A stretch of DNA of 64,000 nucleotides from UBA8941 sp963780545 (GCA_963780545.1 CAWACK010000008.1:186001-250000), one strand, 5' to 3'; shown: positions 7,353-17,272, counted from the first letter of the stretch. The notes: generated by a model from the sequence alone, not told the origin. Made by a program: numbers and translations.

Positions 7353-9722
7353 TTGATACAACCAGGTTGTGAACAATTGCCGGATAGAGACTTGAAACTA
7401 AAAATTGATGAGTTCTCCTCAACCGTCGGAATGTTCAAAGGTCTAGAGATAGATGTTGGCAGAATTTACTCCGAAGACTGGGACGAGGCAATGGGACCAA
7501 CGCCATGGCCATCCGTTGGAACTCTTCGGAATTGGGACCGAAAACTTCTATCAAGGTACAAGCCTTTTTACATGCCTTTCTGTGACCTCTGTTGTCTTTG
7601 CACATTCGGTAAATGCGACCTCACAGGGGATAAACGAGGTGCATGTGGACTCGATATGCCCGCGCAGCAATCAAGAATCGTACTAATAGCCGCCTTTATT
7701 GGGGCTTCTACACATGCCGCCCATGCTCGCCATATGCTAGATCATCTCATAAAAGAATACGGAAGGGATACTCCAATAGAAGTTGCAGTTAATACAGGTG
7801 TAGAAGCACCTAATATACGCCTAGTCTGTGGCATTCGACCAAAGACGCTTAAAGATCTAAAAGATGTTCTCGACTACGTCGAGTCCCAGATCGTCCAACT
7901 CGTCGCAGCGGCACACACCGGACAAGAGGGAGACAACATCGACTTCGAGTCTAAGGTCTTCCATGCGGGTATGCTGGATCACGTCGCATTGGAGGTAGCC
8001 GATATAGCGCAGATCTCGGCGCTAGGGTTTCCGAAGGGAGAGCCGGAAACTGGCCTTACAGAGGTTGGTTACGGCGCTATAGATGTAACGAAACCTGTGA
8101 TAATGTGCATAGGTCACAATGTATTACCAAGTATAGATATCATAGACTACCTGATGAACAACAATCTCTTCGGTCAGGTAGAGGTGGGAGGTCTCTGCTG
8201 CACAGCCCATGATATGAGCCGTTACGATAAGAGGGCAAAAATTGTAGGCCCAATTTCATGGCAACTCCGCTTCATAAGATCAGGGATACCAGATCTAATA
8301 GTAGTTGACGAACAATGCATCCGAACAGACGTCATACAGGAAGCTAAGGCTATCGGGGTCCCAGTGATAGCTACGAGTGAAAAAAGCTGCCTAGGCCTCT
8401 TAGATGTCACCACCGAGGATACAGAAAAAATAATCAATGACCTTTCATTCAAAAATTTGGATGGGGTTCTAATCACCGATCCCAGGAAAGTTGGCGAGAT
8501 CTCAGTAAAAACAGCAATTAACATATGGAAACGGAGGAAAGGTGAAAAGAAATATAATATTGGGGACATCGCAGAGGTTGCTAAGGCTTGTAGAGGATGC
8601 GGTGCATGCGTCCAATCTTGTCCAAATAACATTCCCATCGATGACGCTATTAAGGCAGCAAAAGAAGGAGATTACACACAACTCATTTCCCTTTACGACC
8701 TCTGTGTTGGCTGTGGCCGATGCGAAGAAGCTTGCCCCGTGGACCTACCAATTGTAAGCATGATAAACAAATCAAATGAGAAGGAGACAATTCTGGAAAA
8801 GTACCCAATGAGAGTCGGACGCGGCGCTATACAGGATATCGAAATACGTGAGGTTGGCCAACCAATAGTATTCGGTGAGATACCGGGGGTAATTGCCATG
8901 GTGGGATGCGCAAATTATCCAGCGGGGACTGGAGATGTCGCTAAGATAAGTGAGGAGTTCCTCAAGCGCCGTTTTATCGTTGTCGCCTCTGGATGCTCAG
9001 CCATGAACATCGCGATGAGTCGTGACGAGGAGGGGCAAAATCTATATGAAAAATATCCAGGGAATTTCGATGCCGGTGGGCTAGTCAACGTTGGCAGCTG
9101 TGTAGCGAATGCACATATTAGTGGTGCCGCAATAAAGATAGCCAACATCTTCGCAAAACGCCCGCTGAGGGGTAACTACGAAGAGATCGCGGATTATATA
9201 CTCAACCGAGTCGGCGCTGTAGGCGTTGCTTGGGGAGCAATGTCGCAGAAAGCAGCCGCCATAGCTGCGGGATGCTGGAGACTAGGAATTCCGGTAGTCG
9301 TAGGCCCCCATGGTGCAAAGTATAGGCGTATGCTTCTAGGTAGAAAAGAGAAAGAAGAAGACTGGAAAGTATACAACGCCAGGGATGGAAAGGAGGTCTA
9401 CGTAGGGCCAGTTCCTGAACACCTCTTCTATACGGCTGAGACGCTCGAAGAGGCTATCGTAATGATATCGAAGTTGGCGATGCGTCCCAATGACACCAAT
9501 AAGGGAAGGGCAGTGAAGCTCAGCCACTACATCGATCTACATCAAAAGTATTACGGGTCAATGCCAGATGACCTTCACTTTTATGTTCGTAGGACTCAGG
9601 ACATTCCATTCACTATGAGAGAGGAGGTCGTGAAAATCTTACAAGCGCAAAACTGGGTAGAGGACAAGATCGCCTCCCCTGATCCTACTCTTCTGGATAG
9701 GCTTGTTAGGAAGCGAGAATGA
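7353..9722 (+). CDS. cdhA: CODH/ACS complex alpha subunit (CO dehydrogenase)
   Basis: 789 residues, the usual size of archaeal CdhA. The N-terminal cysteine group CDLCCLCTFGKC (about 75-87) matches the B/D cluster region. Two ferredoxin motifs follow, CRGCGACVQSCP (about 412) and CVGCGRCEEACP (about 450), and C-cluster cysteines lie in GGLCCTAHD, VVDEQCIRTD, GCANYPAG, GCSAMN and GSCVANAH. It oxidises CO to CO2 or reduces CO2 to CO for acetyl-CoA synthesis. The TTG start is set by the SD-like sequence at 7344. First gene of cdhABCDE; its stop overlaps cdhB by 4 bases. The nickel chaperone CooC is not in the window, but a CooT is (17093). Confidence 0.96.
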   Translation: MIQPGCEQLPDRDLKLKIDEFSSTVGMFKGLEIDVGRIYSEDWDEAMGPTPWPSVGTLRNWDRKLLSRYKPFYMPFCDLCCLCTFGKCDLTGDKRGACGLDMPAQQSRIVLIAAFIGASTHAAHARHMLDHLIKEYGRDTPIEVAVNTGVEAPNIRLVCGIRPKTLKDLKDVLDYVESQIVQLVAAAHTGQEGDNIDFESKVFHAGMLDHVALEVADIAQISALGFPKGEPETGLTEVGYGAIDVTKPVIMCIGHNVLPSIDIIDYLMNNNLFGQVEVGGLCCTAHDMSRYDKRAKIVGPISWQLRFIRSGIPDLIVVDEQCIRTDVIQEAKAIGVPVIATSEKSCLGLLDVTTEDTEKIINDLSFKNLDGVLITDPRKVGEISVKTAINIWKRRKGEKKYNIGDIAEVAKACRGCGACVQSCPNNIPIDDAIKAAKEGDYTQLISLYDLCVGCGRCEEACPVDLPIVSMINKSNEKETILEKYPMRVGRGAIQDIEIREVGQPIVFGEIPGVIAMVGCANYPAGTGDVAKISEEFLKRRFIVVASGCSAMNIAMSRDEEGQNLYEKYPGNFDAGGLVNVGSCVANAHISGAAIKIANIFAKRPLRGNYEEIADYILNRVGAVGVAWGAMSQKAAAIAAGCWRLGIPVVVGPHGAKYRRMLLGRKEKEEDWKVYNARDGKEVYVGPVPEHLFYTAETLEEAIVMISKLAMRPNDTNKGRAVKLSHYIDLHQKYYGSMPDDLHFYVRRTQDIPFTMREEVVKILQAQNWVEDKIASPDPTLLDRLVRKRE

Positions 9723-10270
9723 TGCCTGGAAGGATGATTACCGGTCAAATTGCCGAGATCCCCGGACCACAAAAGGCTCTGATTATACAAAGCGCTGAAT
9801 CATTGGCGGCGATGGTTAAAAGGGCCTCCAGGCCGCTCTTTGTCTTCGGATCGGAGTCTCAAAAAATCACGACTAACGATGGTGATCTAATAGATACTGC
9901 GATAGAGCTAAGTGAGAACCCTAAGAACACAATCGTAACAACTGGACATACTATAGCTGAATTCAGAAGAAGAAAGGTGGAAAAAGTATACAGCATGCAG
10001 TTGATGAACCTAGGCGATCGCCTCAGGGACCCGGATTGGGGAGGATTCGATGGCAGAGGAGTTTACGACCTTGTTGTCTTCGTAGGTTTCACATATTATT
10101 TAGAATGGCTAGTTCTTTCAGGGTTGAAAAATTTCGCTAGAGAGCTAAAGACCATCTCACTCGATAGAACCTATCAGCCCAACGCAGATTGGTCTATGGG
10201 GTTGATGACTGAAAAAGAGTGGAAGGATACACTTGAAAAGATCGTATCGATGTTAGTGGAGGTCAAATGA
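9719..10270 (+). CDS. cdhB: CODH/ACS complex epsilon subunit
   Basis: 183 residues, typical of CdhB, which binds CdhA in the alpha2-epsilon2 component. The family pattern of a Rossmann-like fold without cysteine clusters is seen: RPLFVFGSES, TTGHTIAEF and DLVVFVGFTYYLEW, the last conserved in epsilon subunits. It overlaps cdhA by 4 bases (ATGA) and is followed after 1 base by cdhC, so co-translation is expected. It may modulate access of electron carriers to CdhA. Confidence 0.93.
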   Translation: MMPGRMITGQIAEIPGPQKALIIQSAESLAAMVKRASRPLFVFGSESQKITTNDGDLIDTAIELSENPKNTIVTTGHTIAEFRRRKVEKVYSMQLMNLGDRLRDPDWGGFDGRGVYDLVVFVGFTYYLEWLVLSGLKNFARELKTISLDRTYQPNADWSMGLMTEKEWKDTLEKIVSMLVEVK

Positions 10271-10271
10271 A

Positions 10272-11666
10272 GTGTCAATGTTTGATGATATCCCTGTCGG
10301 TGTAGGGATCATTTACGAAGGTGAGCGTATCAGGGGAAAGGAGATGCAGTTTGAACTTGGGGGACCGAGGGAACCCTATAAGTTCGAACTCGTACAGGCG
10401 CGTAAGATGGATGAAATAAATGATGAAAACATCGAGATAATCGGAAAAGACCTTTCTGACCTGGAGGTTGGGCAGAACTACCCGTTAGGGATATTGATCG
10501 AGGTCGCTGGTAAGGAGATCGAAAAGGATCTTGAGGGGGTCATCGAGAGACGCATACATGAGTATGTTAACTTCATAGAGGGTTTCATGCATCTCAACCA
10601 GCGCTATGATATTCAGCTTCGCCTTAGTAAAAAATCCTATGAGCGTGGCTTCAATACACTGAAGCTTCTCGGCACGGTCTTGATACGCCTATACAAGAGT
10701 GAGATGCCCTTCATCGAGAAGATACAAATTAAATTTGTTACGGATCCCGCGGTTGTCAAGGACATGTGGGAGAAGGCGATGAAGATCTACGAGGAGAGAG
10801 ATGCCAGGGCACGCGGAATGAAGGACGATGATGTTGACGTATTCTATGGATGTAGTCTATGCCAATCTTTTGCCCCTACGCATCTCTGTGTAATCACTCC
10901 TCAACGTTATGCAAACTGTGGAGCAATAAGCTGGTTTGACGGGAGGGCTACGGCTAAGGTTGATCCGAAGGGACCTGTGTTTGAAATTACAAAGGGAAAC
11001 AAGATCGATGATCTCAGGGGAGAGTACGAAGGCGTAAACAAGGTCATAAAGGAGAAGAGCCTAGGGGAGATAGAGCGAGTCTACCTTTACACCGCCTTCG
11101 GCTACCCTCATACTAGCTGTGGCTGCTTCGAAGGAGTTGCGTTCTATATTCCGGAAGTCGATGGCTTCGGCGTTGTCCACCGTAACTACAAGGGGGACAC
11201 GGTCAATGGCCTCTCTTTCGTCACGATATCCGATCTTACGGCAGGGGGCAGACAAGTTGACGGCTTCCACGGTCTATCCCTAGAGTACATGAGGAGCCCC
11301 CGCTTCCTACAGGCCGATGGTGGGTGGAACAGGGTCGTCTGGATGCCTGCAGAAATCAAGGAGAGATTAAAGGAATACATGCCACCTGAAATCGTTCCAA
11401 AGATTCCAACCGAGAACGATGTAAATACCTTAGATGATCTAAAAACATTCCTCAAGGAGAAGGATCACCCTATCGTGAAGACTTGGGTAGATGCCACTAA
11501 GGAGGTCGAGCGCCAGAGTGAAGGGGAGATGACCGTACCAGCACTAGAGGTACCCGCCGAATACTTCCCTGTACAAGGATTGCCAAGTGGCATGAGCTTC
11601 AAGATAATTCTGAAAAACGCCAAGATCAAAGCCGAAAAGATGATTATAAAGGCAGAGAAAAGGTGA
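10272..11666 (+). CDS. cdhC: CODH/ACS complex beta subunit (acetyl-CoA synthase)
   Basis: 464 residues. The A-cluster ligands are visible: YGCSLCQSFAPTHLC (Cys194, Cys197 and the next Cys) and SCGCFEG (Cys283, Cys285). It joins CO, the methyl group from the corrinoid protein and CoA into acetyl-CoA. As in other archaeal forms, the bacterial N-terminal CODH-contact domain is absent. GTG at 10272 fits GGAGG at 10258-10262 with 9-base spacing; ATG at 10278 is the alternative. Third gene of cdhABCDE. Confidence 0.95.
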   Translation: MSMFDDIPVGVGIIYEGERIRGKEMQFELGGPREPYKFELVQARKMDEINDENIEIIGKDLSDLEVGQNYPLGILIEVAGKEIEKDLEGVIERRIHEYVNFIEGFMHLNQRYDIQLRLSKKSYERGFNTLKLLGTVLIRLYKSEMPFIEKIQIKFVTDPAVVKDMWEKAMKIYEERDARARGMKDDDVDVFYGCSLCQSFAPTHLCVITPQRYANCGAISWFDGRATAKVDPKGPVFEITKGNKIDDLRGEYEGVNKVIKEKSLGEIERVYLYTAFGYPHTSCGCFEGVAFYIPEVDGFGVVHRNYKGDTVNGLSFVTISDLTAGGRQVDGFHGLSLEYMRSPRFLQADGGWNRVVWMPAEIKERLKEYMPPEIVPKIPTENDVNTLDDLKTFLKEKDHPIVKTWVDATKEVERQSEGEMTVPALEVPAEYFPVQGLPSGMSFKIILKNAKIKAEKMIIKAEKR

Positions 11667-11672
11667 CAACGT

Positions 11673-12875
11673 TTGGCCATTAAAAAGAAAAACGAAACCC
11701 TTCCAATAAGCCTAGACATCCTTGAAGCCCTCGCCAAGTTCCAAGAGATCGAGCTGAGCGACGTTGAGATATCTTTTGATGAGTTGGAGGTCAGTCTTAC
11801 ACCTGGCGCACTCATGGGTGCACCTCGACCTAAAGCACTACCTATCACAAGGCAAAAGCCAACCTCTCTCATAGAAGCTAAGGTAGATATACCCATCAAG
11901 GATTACCCCGGCAAAATTGTAGAGGTTAAGCTTGGGGCCACTAGAACTGAGGGTGGTACACGTGGAAAATCGGTTGTTATCGGGGGGGAGTCCGTCCCCG
12001 CATACTATAACTTTCAACAGCTACCGCCACACAAACCTGTAGTAGCATTCGACGTGTTCGACTGGCCTAAGGTTCCTCTGGCAAAGGCTGTAAAGGAGCA
12101 CTACAAAGATGTCTTACACGATCCGGCTGAATGGGCCAAGCTCTGTGTAGAGAAGTACAATGCTGAGATGATCAACCTCCACTTCCTAACTATAGACCCT
12201 CTTATAGAAGACGCATCTCCAAGTGCAGCTGTGAAGGTTATCGAGAATGTCCTTCAAGCGGTTGATGTACCTATCGCCATCGGCGGGTGCGGTGATCCAA
12301 AGAAGGACCTTGCCGTGTTCACAGCCATCGCTGAGGCCACAAAGGGCGAAAGACTTCTCATAAACTCCATAACTTTAGATATGGACATCGAAAAGTCAGC
12401 CAAGATAGTCAAGGACAACGACCATGTGGCGATCGCATTTACTAGCATGGATGTTAACAAAGCGAGAGAGCTCAACAGGAAACTCTACGATTACCTCCCG
12501 AAGGACCGCATAGTTATGGATACAACGACTGCTGCACTAGGCTACGGTCTGGATTACGCTTTCACAGTCATGGAAAGGTGTCGACTTTCAGCCTTAAAGG
12601 GCGACATGGAGCTCAACCATCCCATGTCGTCTGGTTCAACAAACGCTTGGGCGGCGAGGGAGGCTTGGATGAAGATGGATGATCAATGGACGCCGAGGGA
12701 ACTCAGGGGACCCCTCTGGGAGACGATCACGGCGCAGACTCTACTACTGACAGGTGTCGACTACTTCATGATGATGCATCCAGCGGCTGCCAACGCAATG
12801 AGAGGCATCATTGACCGTCTCATGAGCGGAGGAAGCACGAAGGAGACCGTAGAATGGGTCTCGCTCAAGATCTAG
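11673..12875 (+). CDS. cdhD: CODH/ACS complex delta subunit (corrinoid Fe-S protein small subunit)
   Basis: 400 residues. The TIM-barrel pterin-binding/corrinoid region is recognisable from VVIGGE, AFDVFDWPK, the NLHFLTIDPL strand, GCGDPKKD and MELNHPMSSGSTNAW, all typical of CdhD. With CdhE it carries the methyl group on cobalt from methyl-tetrahydropterin to the A-cluster of CdhC. The start is TTG at 11673 with aaaaggtga upstream. It is immediately adjacent to cdhE (no gap). Confidence 0.94.
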   Translation: MAIKKKNETLPISLDILEALAKFQEIELSDVEISFDELEVSLTPGALMGAPRPKALPITRQKPTSLIEAKVDIPIKDYPGKIVEVKLGATRTEGGTRGKSVVIGGESVPAYYNFQQLPPHKPVVAFDVFDWPKVPLAKAVKEHYKDVLHDPAEWAKLCVEKYNAEMINLHFLTIDPLIEDASPSAAVKVIENVLQAVDVPIAIGGCGDPKKDLAVFTAIAEATKGERLLINSITLDMDIEKSAKIVKDNDHVAIAFTSMDVNKARELNRKLYDYLPKDRIVMDTTTAALGYGLDYAFTVMERCRLSALKGDMELNHPMSSGSTNAWAAREAWMKMDDQWTPRELRGPLWETITAQTLLLTGVDYFMMMHPAAANAMRGIIDRLMSGGSTKETVEWVSLKI

Positions 12876-14297
12876 GTGATTGATGTGCCAGCGAAAGAGC
12901 TTAGCCCGATAGAGATCTACAAGTACCTTCCCAAGACGAACTGCAAGGAATGTGGCGAGACGAACTGCATGGCCTTCGCAGCTAAGCTTGTGAACAGGGA
13001 GGCAGCACTTCAGGAGTGTTTACCCTTACTTGATCCGAAGCAGACGGAGACTTTTAGTAGGCTTTGGGGTTTGTTGAAACCCCCGGTTAAAGCTATCGAG
13101 ATTGGTTCGGGGGATAAAAAGAGGAAAATCGGCGGAGAATACGTACTATACCGACACGAATTCACCTATTTTAACCCCACAGCAATAGCGATAGACGTCT
13201 CAGATGAGATGTCTGATGAAGAGGTTGAGATTCGAGTTAAGCTAGTAAACGAGCTTGTATATTTGTACATAGGGATGAAGCTTACTCTCGACATGGTCGC
13301 GATCAGATGTACATCCAACGACCCAGCGAAGTTCGAGGCGACCTCCAAGAAGGTAGCACAACTAACGGAAAAGCCTTTGATCCTGTGCGCCCTTGACCCT
13401 GCTGTGATGGAGCAGGGGTTAGCCGCGGTAGGTGACAAGAGGCCTCTGATCTACGCTGCAACTAAGAATAACTGGAAGGAAATGGCGGACCTAGCATTGA
13501 TGTACAAGTGTCCACTTGTGGCTTCAAGTCCTCAGGATCTGAATACTTTGAAGTCATTGGCAGAGACCTTGAAGGAGTATGATGTCAAGGATATAGTTCT
13601 TGATCCGGGGACTCTCTGGGAAGGTGGTACATCTACGACGGTTGACGACCTCACGATTCTTAGACTTAAAGCGATCAATGAGGGGGACGAAGATCTAGGG
13701 TATCCTCTGTTAGGGGCACCAATGGTTGCTTGGGCGGGGAAGGAGGAGGATCCCCTGGTCAAGGAATGGAACGAAGCGATGTTAGCATCAGTACTTGTTA
13801 CAAGGTATACAGACATCATGATCTTACACAGTGTCTCGGGTTGGTCTCTTCTCCCCCTAATCTTCCTGCGGCAGAACTTGTACACAGATCCTAGAAAACC
13901 CGTTGCCGTTGAGGCTGGATTGAAGTCTTTCGGTGATGTCAATGATATGTCACCGGTTTTCCTTACAACAAACTTTGCGCTAACATACTACACAGTGGCT
14001 TCGGATATCGAAGCGGCTAAAATCAGCTGCCGCCTCCTCGTCGTCGACAGTGAGGGGATGTCCGTGGAGAGCGCTGTCGCTGGGAGGAAGCTAACCGCCG
14101 ACACTATCGCTGAAGCCGTCAAGAACTCTAAACTGGGGGACATCGTGAAACACAGGCACCTCGTCGTACCTGGGAGGGCGGCACGCTTAAGTGGAGAAAT
14201 CCAGGAGGCGACTGGTTGGTCAGTATCCGTGGGGCCAATGGACTCTTCGGGTATACCTAAATACCTTGAGGAGAAATGGAAGCCAACAGTCGATTAA
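12876..14297 (+). CDS. cdhE: CODH/ACS complex gamma subunit (corrinoid Fe-S protein large subunit)
   Basis: 473 residues. The N-terminal LPKTNCKECGETNC (Cys23, Cys26, Cys31) and Cys48 form the [4Fe-4S] site that reduces the corrinoid. A TIM barrel and a C-terminal cobalamin-binding region (LVVDSEGMSVESAV, then LVVPGRAARLSGE) follow. The GTG start directly abuts the cdhD stop. Last gene of the operon; a T8 run follows 6 bases after the stop. Confidence 0.95.
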   Translation: MIDVPAKELSPIEIYKYLPKTNCKECGETNCMAFAAKLVNREAALQECLPLLDPKQTETFSRLWGLLKPPVKAIEIGSGDKKRKIGGEYVLYRHEFTYFNPTAIAIDVSDEMSDEEVEIRVKLVNELVYLYIGMKLTLDMVAIRCTSNDPAKFEATSKKVAQLTEKPLILCALDPAVMEQGLAAVGDKRPLIYAATKNNWKEMADLALMYKCPLVASSPQDLNTLKSLAETLKEYDVKDIVLDPGTLWEGGTSTTVDDLTILRLKAINEGDEDLGYPLLGAPMVAWAGKEEDPLVKEWNEAMLASVLVTRYTDIMILHSVSGWSLLPLIFLRQNLYTDPRKPVAVEAGLKSFGDVNDMSPVFLTTNFALTYYTVASDIEAAKISCRLLVVDSEGMSVESAVAGRKLTADTIAEAVKNSKLGDIVKHRHLVVPGRAARLSGEIQEATGWSVSVGPMDSSGIPKYLEEKWKPTVD

Positions 14298-14302
14298 TAT
14301 CA

Positions 14303-14310
14303 TTTTTTTT
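14303..14310 (+). terminator. Oligo-T terminator after cdhE
   Basis: Eight T start 6 bases after the cdhE stop, in the 26-base gap before a convergent small gene. It fits an archaeal oligo-T stop for the cdh operon. Confidence 0.55.
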
Positions 14311-14323
14311 AAAATATGATTCA

Positions 14324-14536
14324 TCATTTAATTGAGTTCAAAGCCTTTTTCAGATGTGACGTGACCTCGTCTCCTTTCTCCGCGGCTAGCCGCATATATT
14401 CAGCTACATCCTGAAGACCGGCACTAGATGCCTCTTGCGCAACCTCTCTGAAACGTTTAACGTGTTCATCGTTATGCTCGATCCAGTGCTCCAACAATTT
14501 TGTTATTCTAAAGCCTTCTTGAGACATCGAGATCAA
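14324..14536 (-). CDS. Small helical protein of unknown function beside cdhE
   Basis: 70 residues, strongly helical with many charged residues (HWIEHNDEHVKRFRE, then MRLAAEKGDEV). Three His and several Glu in the first helix would suit metal binding, but no known motif is certain. ATG at 14536 or 14527 could be the start. It converges on the CODH operon. A role linked to CODH is only suggested by position. Confidence 0.6.
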   Translation of the reverse strand: MISMSQEGFRITKLLEHWIEHNDEHVKRFREVAQEASSAGLQDVAEYMRLAAEKGDEVTSHLKKALNSIK

Positions 14537-14948
14537 CTCGTTTTACACGTGCGCTCCTTTTTTGTAGAATGTTTTTTTAAGAATTTAACAATGCTGGGTA
14601 AAGAACATTCTGGGCACCTATTTGCGAAAAACAGGCGTAGCAGAGCATAAGTGAAGTGATTAAGCCACGCAAATGCTTATTACTAGTTATGGATACAAAA
14701 TTTGTCCTTATGCGATAGATCAAATCGTTTAAAATCAAATATATGGCTATAATTATTATCTCAAAAGTAAGAAAGAAGCTCAAAATAAGCTCCGATTATT
14801 TAGCATTGATCTCTAAATTATTTACACCTTATAATAATTAAGTCTCAAAACTATGGCTATAAATAATAGCTTATTGCGTGCGCATTGAGACCGTCAGAGA
14901 ATTCAACGGCTTGATACATATGCTCTAAAAAACATCTTATTTTGAGTT
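14537..14948. other. AT-rich intergenic region without a supported gene
   Basis: Apart from AT-rich sequence it holds two short alternating G/C tracts, acgtgcgc at 14546-14553 and gcgtgcgc at 14876-14883. The only longer open frame (14577-14783, minus) has a low-complexity hydrophobic start and no similarity, and is not called. Confidence 0.5.
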
Positions 14949-14966
14949 CACGCGCGCGAAAATGTG

Positions 14967-16823
14967 TTAAATATTGAGGTCTAGGAGTTTAGCTGTCTCA
15001 GGTTTGCCTGTTTCATCCCAACCCATCATCTCATAGTAGGTTCTAATTGCCTGCCTGAGTTCGCTTTCGGATATCTTGGCTCCTTTTCTGGGGCCTGATT
15101 CCAATGCTTCGAAGAATCTGTTGGGAAGCTTATCATCTGCCATGGTTATTCCCTCCCTTAGGTTGAATTCTTTAGCCAAAGTGATAGAACGTTCTGAGGA
15201 CAACATGAGTTCGAGGAGGCTGGTGTTCCAGCCTGTCACAGCGTTGACGATTTCGGTCATTTGATTAATTTTGAAGACACCTGCTCCGTGTGGTACTATT
15301 ACGAACTTGCAAACGCAGAGGCAGTCGAGGAGGTTCCACCAAAGCTGTAGGTATTTGAATAGCCTCACCTTGTCTGGTCCGAGGCTCAGCCTATCGACAG
15401 GATCAAGGATACCAAACGGTTTGATGTTCTCAACGTTTGATTGGAAGACTGGGTCGTGTGCCGCCTGCATGTGGTCTGCGCCTGAAGGTGATAGTGTGTA
15501 CTGTAGCGCGAGTCCAGCCTTTCCTCTGGGCTCATGCATTGGAAGCTCCTTTCCCTTCACATGCATGGCGTACTTCTCAGAGCCTTTTCCGATTTTTTGA
15601 GATGCCCTCATCGAACCTTCTGCTAGGGCGTCGCCGAAGCCCTCTCTTTTGGCTATCATTTCAACCAGTTTAACCATGGATTCGGTGTTTCCAAATCTGG
15701 CTTCGAGGCCTATTTGGTCTTTCGTTAGTAGGCCATTTTCGAAGCATTCCATGGTGAAGGCGATGGTGACACCGGTGCTTATTGTGTCTAATCCGTATGC
15801 GTTGCAGAGTTGATTGGCGTATGATATGGCGCTGATGTCGCTGACCTCGCATAGGGAGCCAAACGCTGCGAGTGTCTCGTACTCTGGGCCCCCGTAGGCT
15901 GGATTCGTCTCGTATGGTGGTTTGGCTTTCACGACACGTTTGCATCTTATCGAGCAGGCGTAGCAGCCCTCTGTTCCCACGAGGATCGTGTCCTTCATTC
16001 TATCGCCTGAGATGTCCTCGGCGTGGTCGAATGTTCCTTTCACGAAGTTTCTCGTAGGCAGAATGCCGTCGGCATTTGAGGCGAGCAACGCGTCTGCTGT
16101 CCCCAGTCTGCTTCTTGAGAGGGCGCCTGGGTGCTTTTGCCAGTTTTCGTTAAACCATTTTCCGATCTCCTTTATCTTTTCGGGGTCCTTGAATTCGAGT
16201 CTGTTGTGCCCGCGTACAGCGATGGCCTTTAGGTTTTTCGAGCCCATGACTGCTCCGAGGCCGCTCCTGCCGTTGGCGTACTTTAGATCGTTTAAGATGC
16301 AGGCGTATCTGACTAGTCTCTCTCCGGCTGGACCTATTTGGGCGATCCTCACTAGTTTGTCCTTCTGTTCTTCGCGGATTGCCTCCTGCGACTCTAGCGT
16401 CTGTAGGCCCCAGATGGCTGAGGCGTCCTTTAGCTCGGCTTCGCCATCGTGGACCCATAGATAGGTTGGCTTAGGTGATCTGCCTTTGATCACAACCGCA
16501 TCGTAGCCAGCGAACTTGAGCTCGGCTCCCCAGAAGCCGCCTGCTTCTGCCTCACCGAAGCCATATGTCAGGGGTGATTTCGCTACAACGCTGTGTCGAC
16601 AAAACCCAGTTAGGGGGACGCCGGTTGTGACACCCGTTGCGAAGACTAGGATGTTTTCGGGGGATAGCGGGTCAACACCGCTGCTCATCTCCTTGTTCAG
16701 GTAATATAACCCTAGGTTGCGGCCTCCAAGATATTTTCTATAGATTTTTTCATCTAGTAATTCTACATCAATTTTTTGCGAGTCTAAATTTACCTTCAAT
16801 ACTTTACCGTTAAATCCATACAT
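14967..16823 (-). CDS. aor: Tungsten-dependent aldehyde:ferredoxin oxidoreductase
   Basis: About 618 residues from ATG at 16823, where the family start (MYGFNGKVLKVNL) lies. An upstream ATG at 16850 would add nine residues and sits at the presumed box A. The domains are in order: the N-terminal beta domain binding the bis-pterin (GGRNLGLYY, FGEAEAGGFWGAEL), a middle domain with the [4Fe-4S] motif CYACSIRC and a C-terminal Cys (LLDCLCVC). The YGLDTIST and GKELPMHEPRG segments match AOR. It oxidises aldehydes to acids with ferredoxin, or can run in reverse on acids. It needs tungstopterin, which matters because the nearby Mo/W supply genes are damaged. Alternating G/C tracts lie on both sides (14949 and 16861). 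Confidence 0.93.
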   Translation of the reverse strand: MYGFNGKVLKVNLDSQKIDVELLDEKIYRKYLGGRNLGLYYLNKEMSSGVDPLSPENILVFATGVTTGVPLTGFCRHSVVAKSPLTYGFGEAEAGGFWGAELKFAGYDAVVIKGRSPKPTYLWVHDGEAELKDASAIWGLQTLESQEAIREEQKDKLVRIAQIGPAGERLVRYACILNDLKYANGRSGLGAVMGSKNLKAIAVRGHNRLEFKDPEKIKEIGKWFNENWQKHPGALSRSRLGTADALLASNADGILPTRNFVKGTFDHAEDISGDRMKDTILVGTEGCYACSIRCKRVVKAKPPYETNPAYGGPEYETLAAFGSLCEVSDISAISYANQLCNAYGLDTISTGVTIAFTMECFENGLLTKDQIGLEARFGNTESMVKLVEMIAKREGFGDALAEGSMRASQKIGKGSEKYAMHVKGKELPMHEPRGKAGLALQYTLSPSGADHMQAAHDPVFQSNVENIKPFGILDPVDRLSLGPDKVRLFKYLQLWWNLLDCLCVCKFVIVPHGAGVFKINQMTEIVNAVTGWNTSLLELMLSSERSITLAKEFNLREGITMADDKLPNRFFEALESGPRKGAKISESELRQAIRTYYEMMGWDETGKPETAKLLDLNI

Positions 16824-17070
16824 CAAGAACCAATTAGAATAAATCCTCATATAATTTTATGCGTGCACGCGTGTACCTCCGAGGAAAGAACAAGACTGGA
16901 TACCAAGGTTTCCATGAGCAATATGGTTTCATATATTGTGCGAATAATGTCTGAAAAAAATTTAACCTTTAAAACTTATTGTGTTTGTAATATTGTAAAA
17001 CTATACAAAAAGGTCGCGCGCGCTATTATAGTATACTAGATTTTACTTACAATATATGGTGCAAAACATT

Positions 17071-17086
17071 CATGATTCGAATCATG
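17071..17086. promoter_or_regulatory. 16-bp perfect palindrome next to cooT
   Basis: The sequence catgattcgaatcatg is a perfect dyad just after the cooT stop and touches the alternating tract gcgtgcgc (17086-17093). It may be an operator or a transcript-end stem for cooT. No second copy was noticed in the window. Confidence 0.4.
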
Positions 17087-17092
17087 CGTGCG

Positions 17093-17272
17093 CTAATTTG
17101 TACTTAATATTAACTTTGTGTTGAGTACATTAACCTCTGTTATTCGAGCATTATTCAGTCTCTTACTAGTGCCGACGATGTCCCTCACTACGATATCTTT
17201 ACCATCTGCTATAGCGAATACGACGTCTTCAAGCACTTTTTCTCCATTTAAATAAACCTTGAATTCGCACAT
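17093..17272 (-). CDS. cooT: CooT-family nickel-binding protein (59 residues)
   Basis: ATG at 17272, stop TAG at 17093. The protein begins MCEFKVYLNGEKVLEDVVF and ends in NTKLILSTN. The MCE.KVYL start with Cys2 is the signature of CooT, the small dimeric protein that binds Ni(II) through Cys2 and helps mature CO dehydrogenase. It fits the complete CODH/ACS operon 3 kb away and the NiFe hydrogenase. It stands alone, with a 57-base gap to the nucleotidyltransferase gene upstream. Confidence 0.8.
   Translation of the reverse strand: MCEFKVYLNGEKVLEDVVFAIADGKDIVVRDIVGTSKRLNNARITEVNVLNTKLILSTN

Noticed and set aside
14577..14783. 68-codon minus-strand frame between CODH and AOR genes
   Set aside because: Low-complexity, hydrophobic start, no SD, lies in AT-rich spacer DNA.
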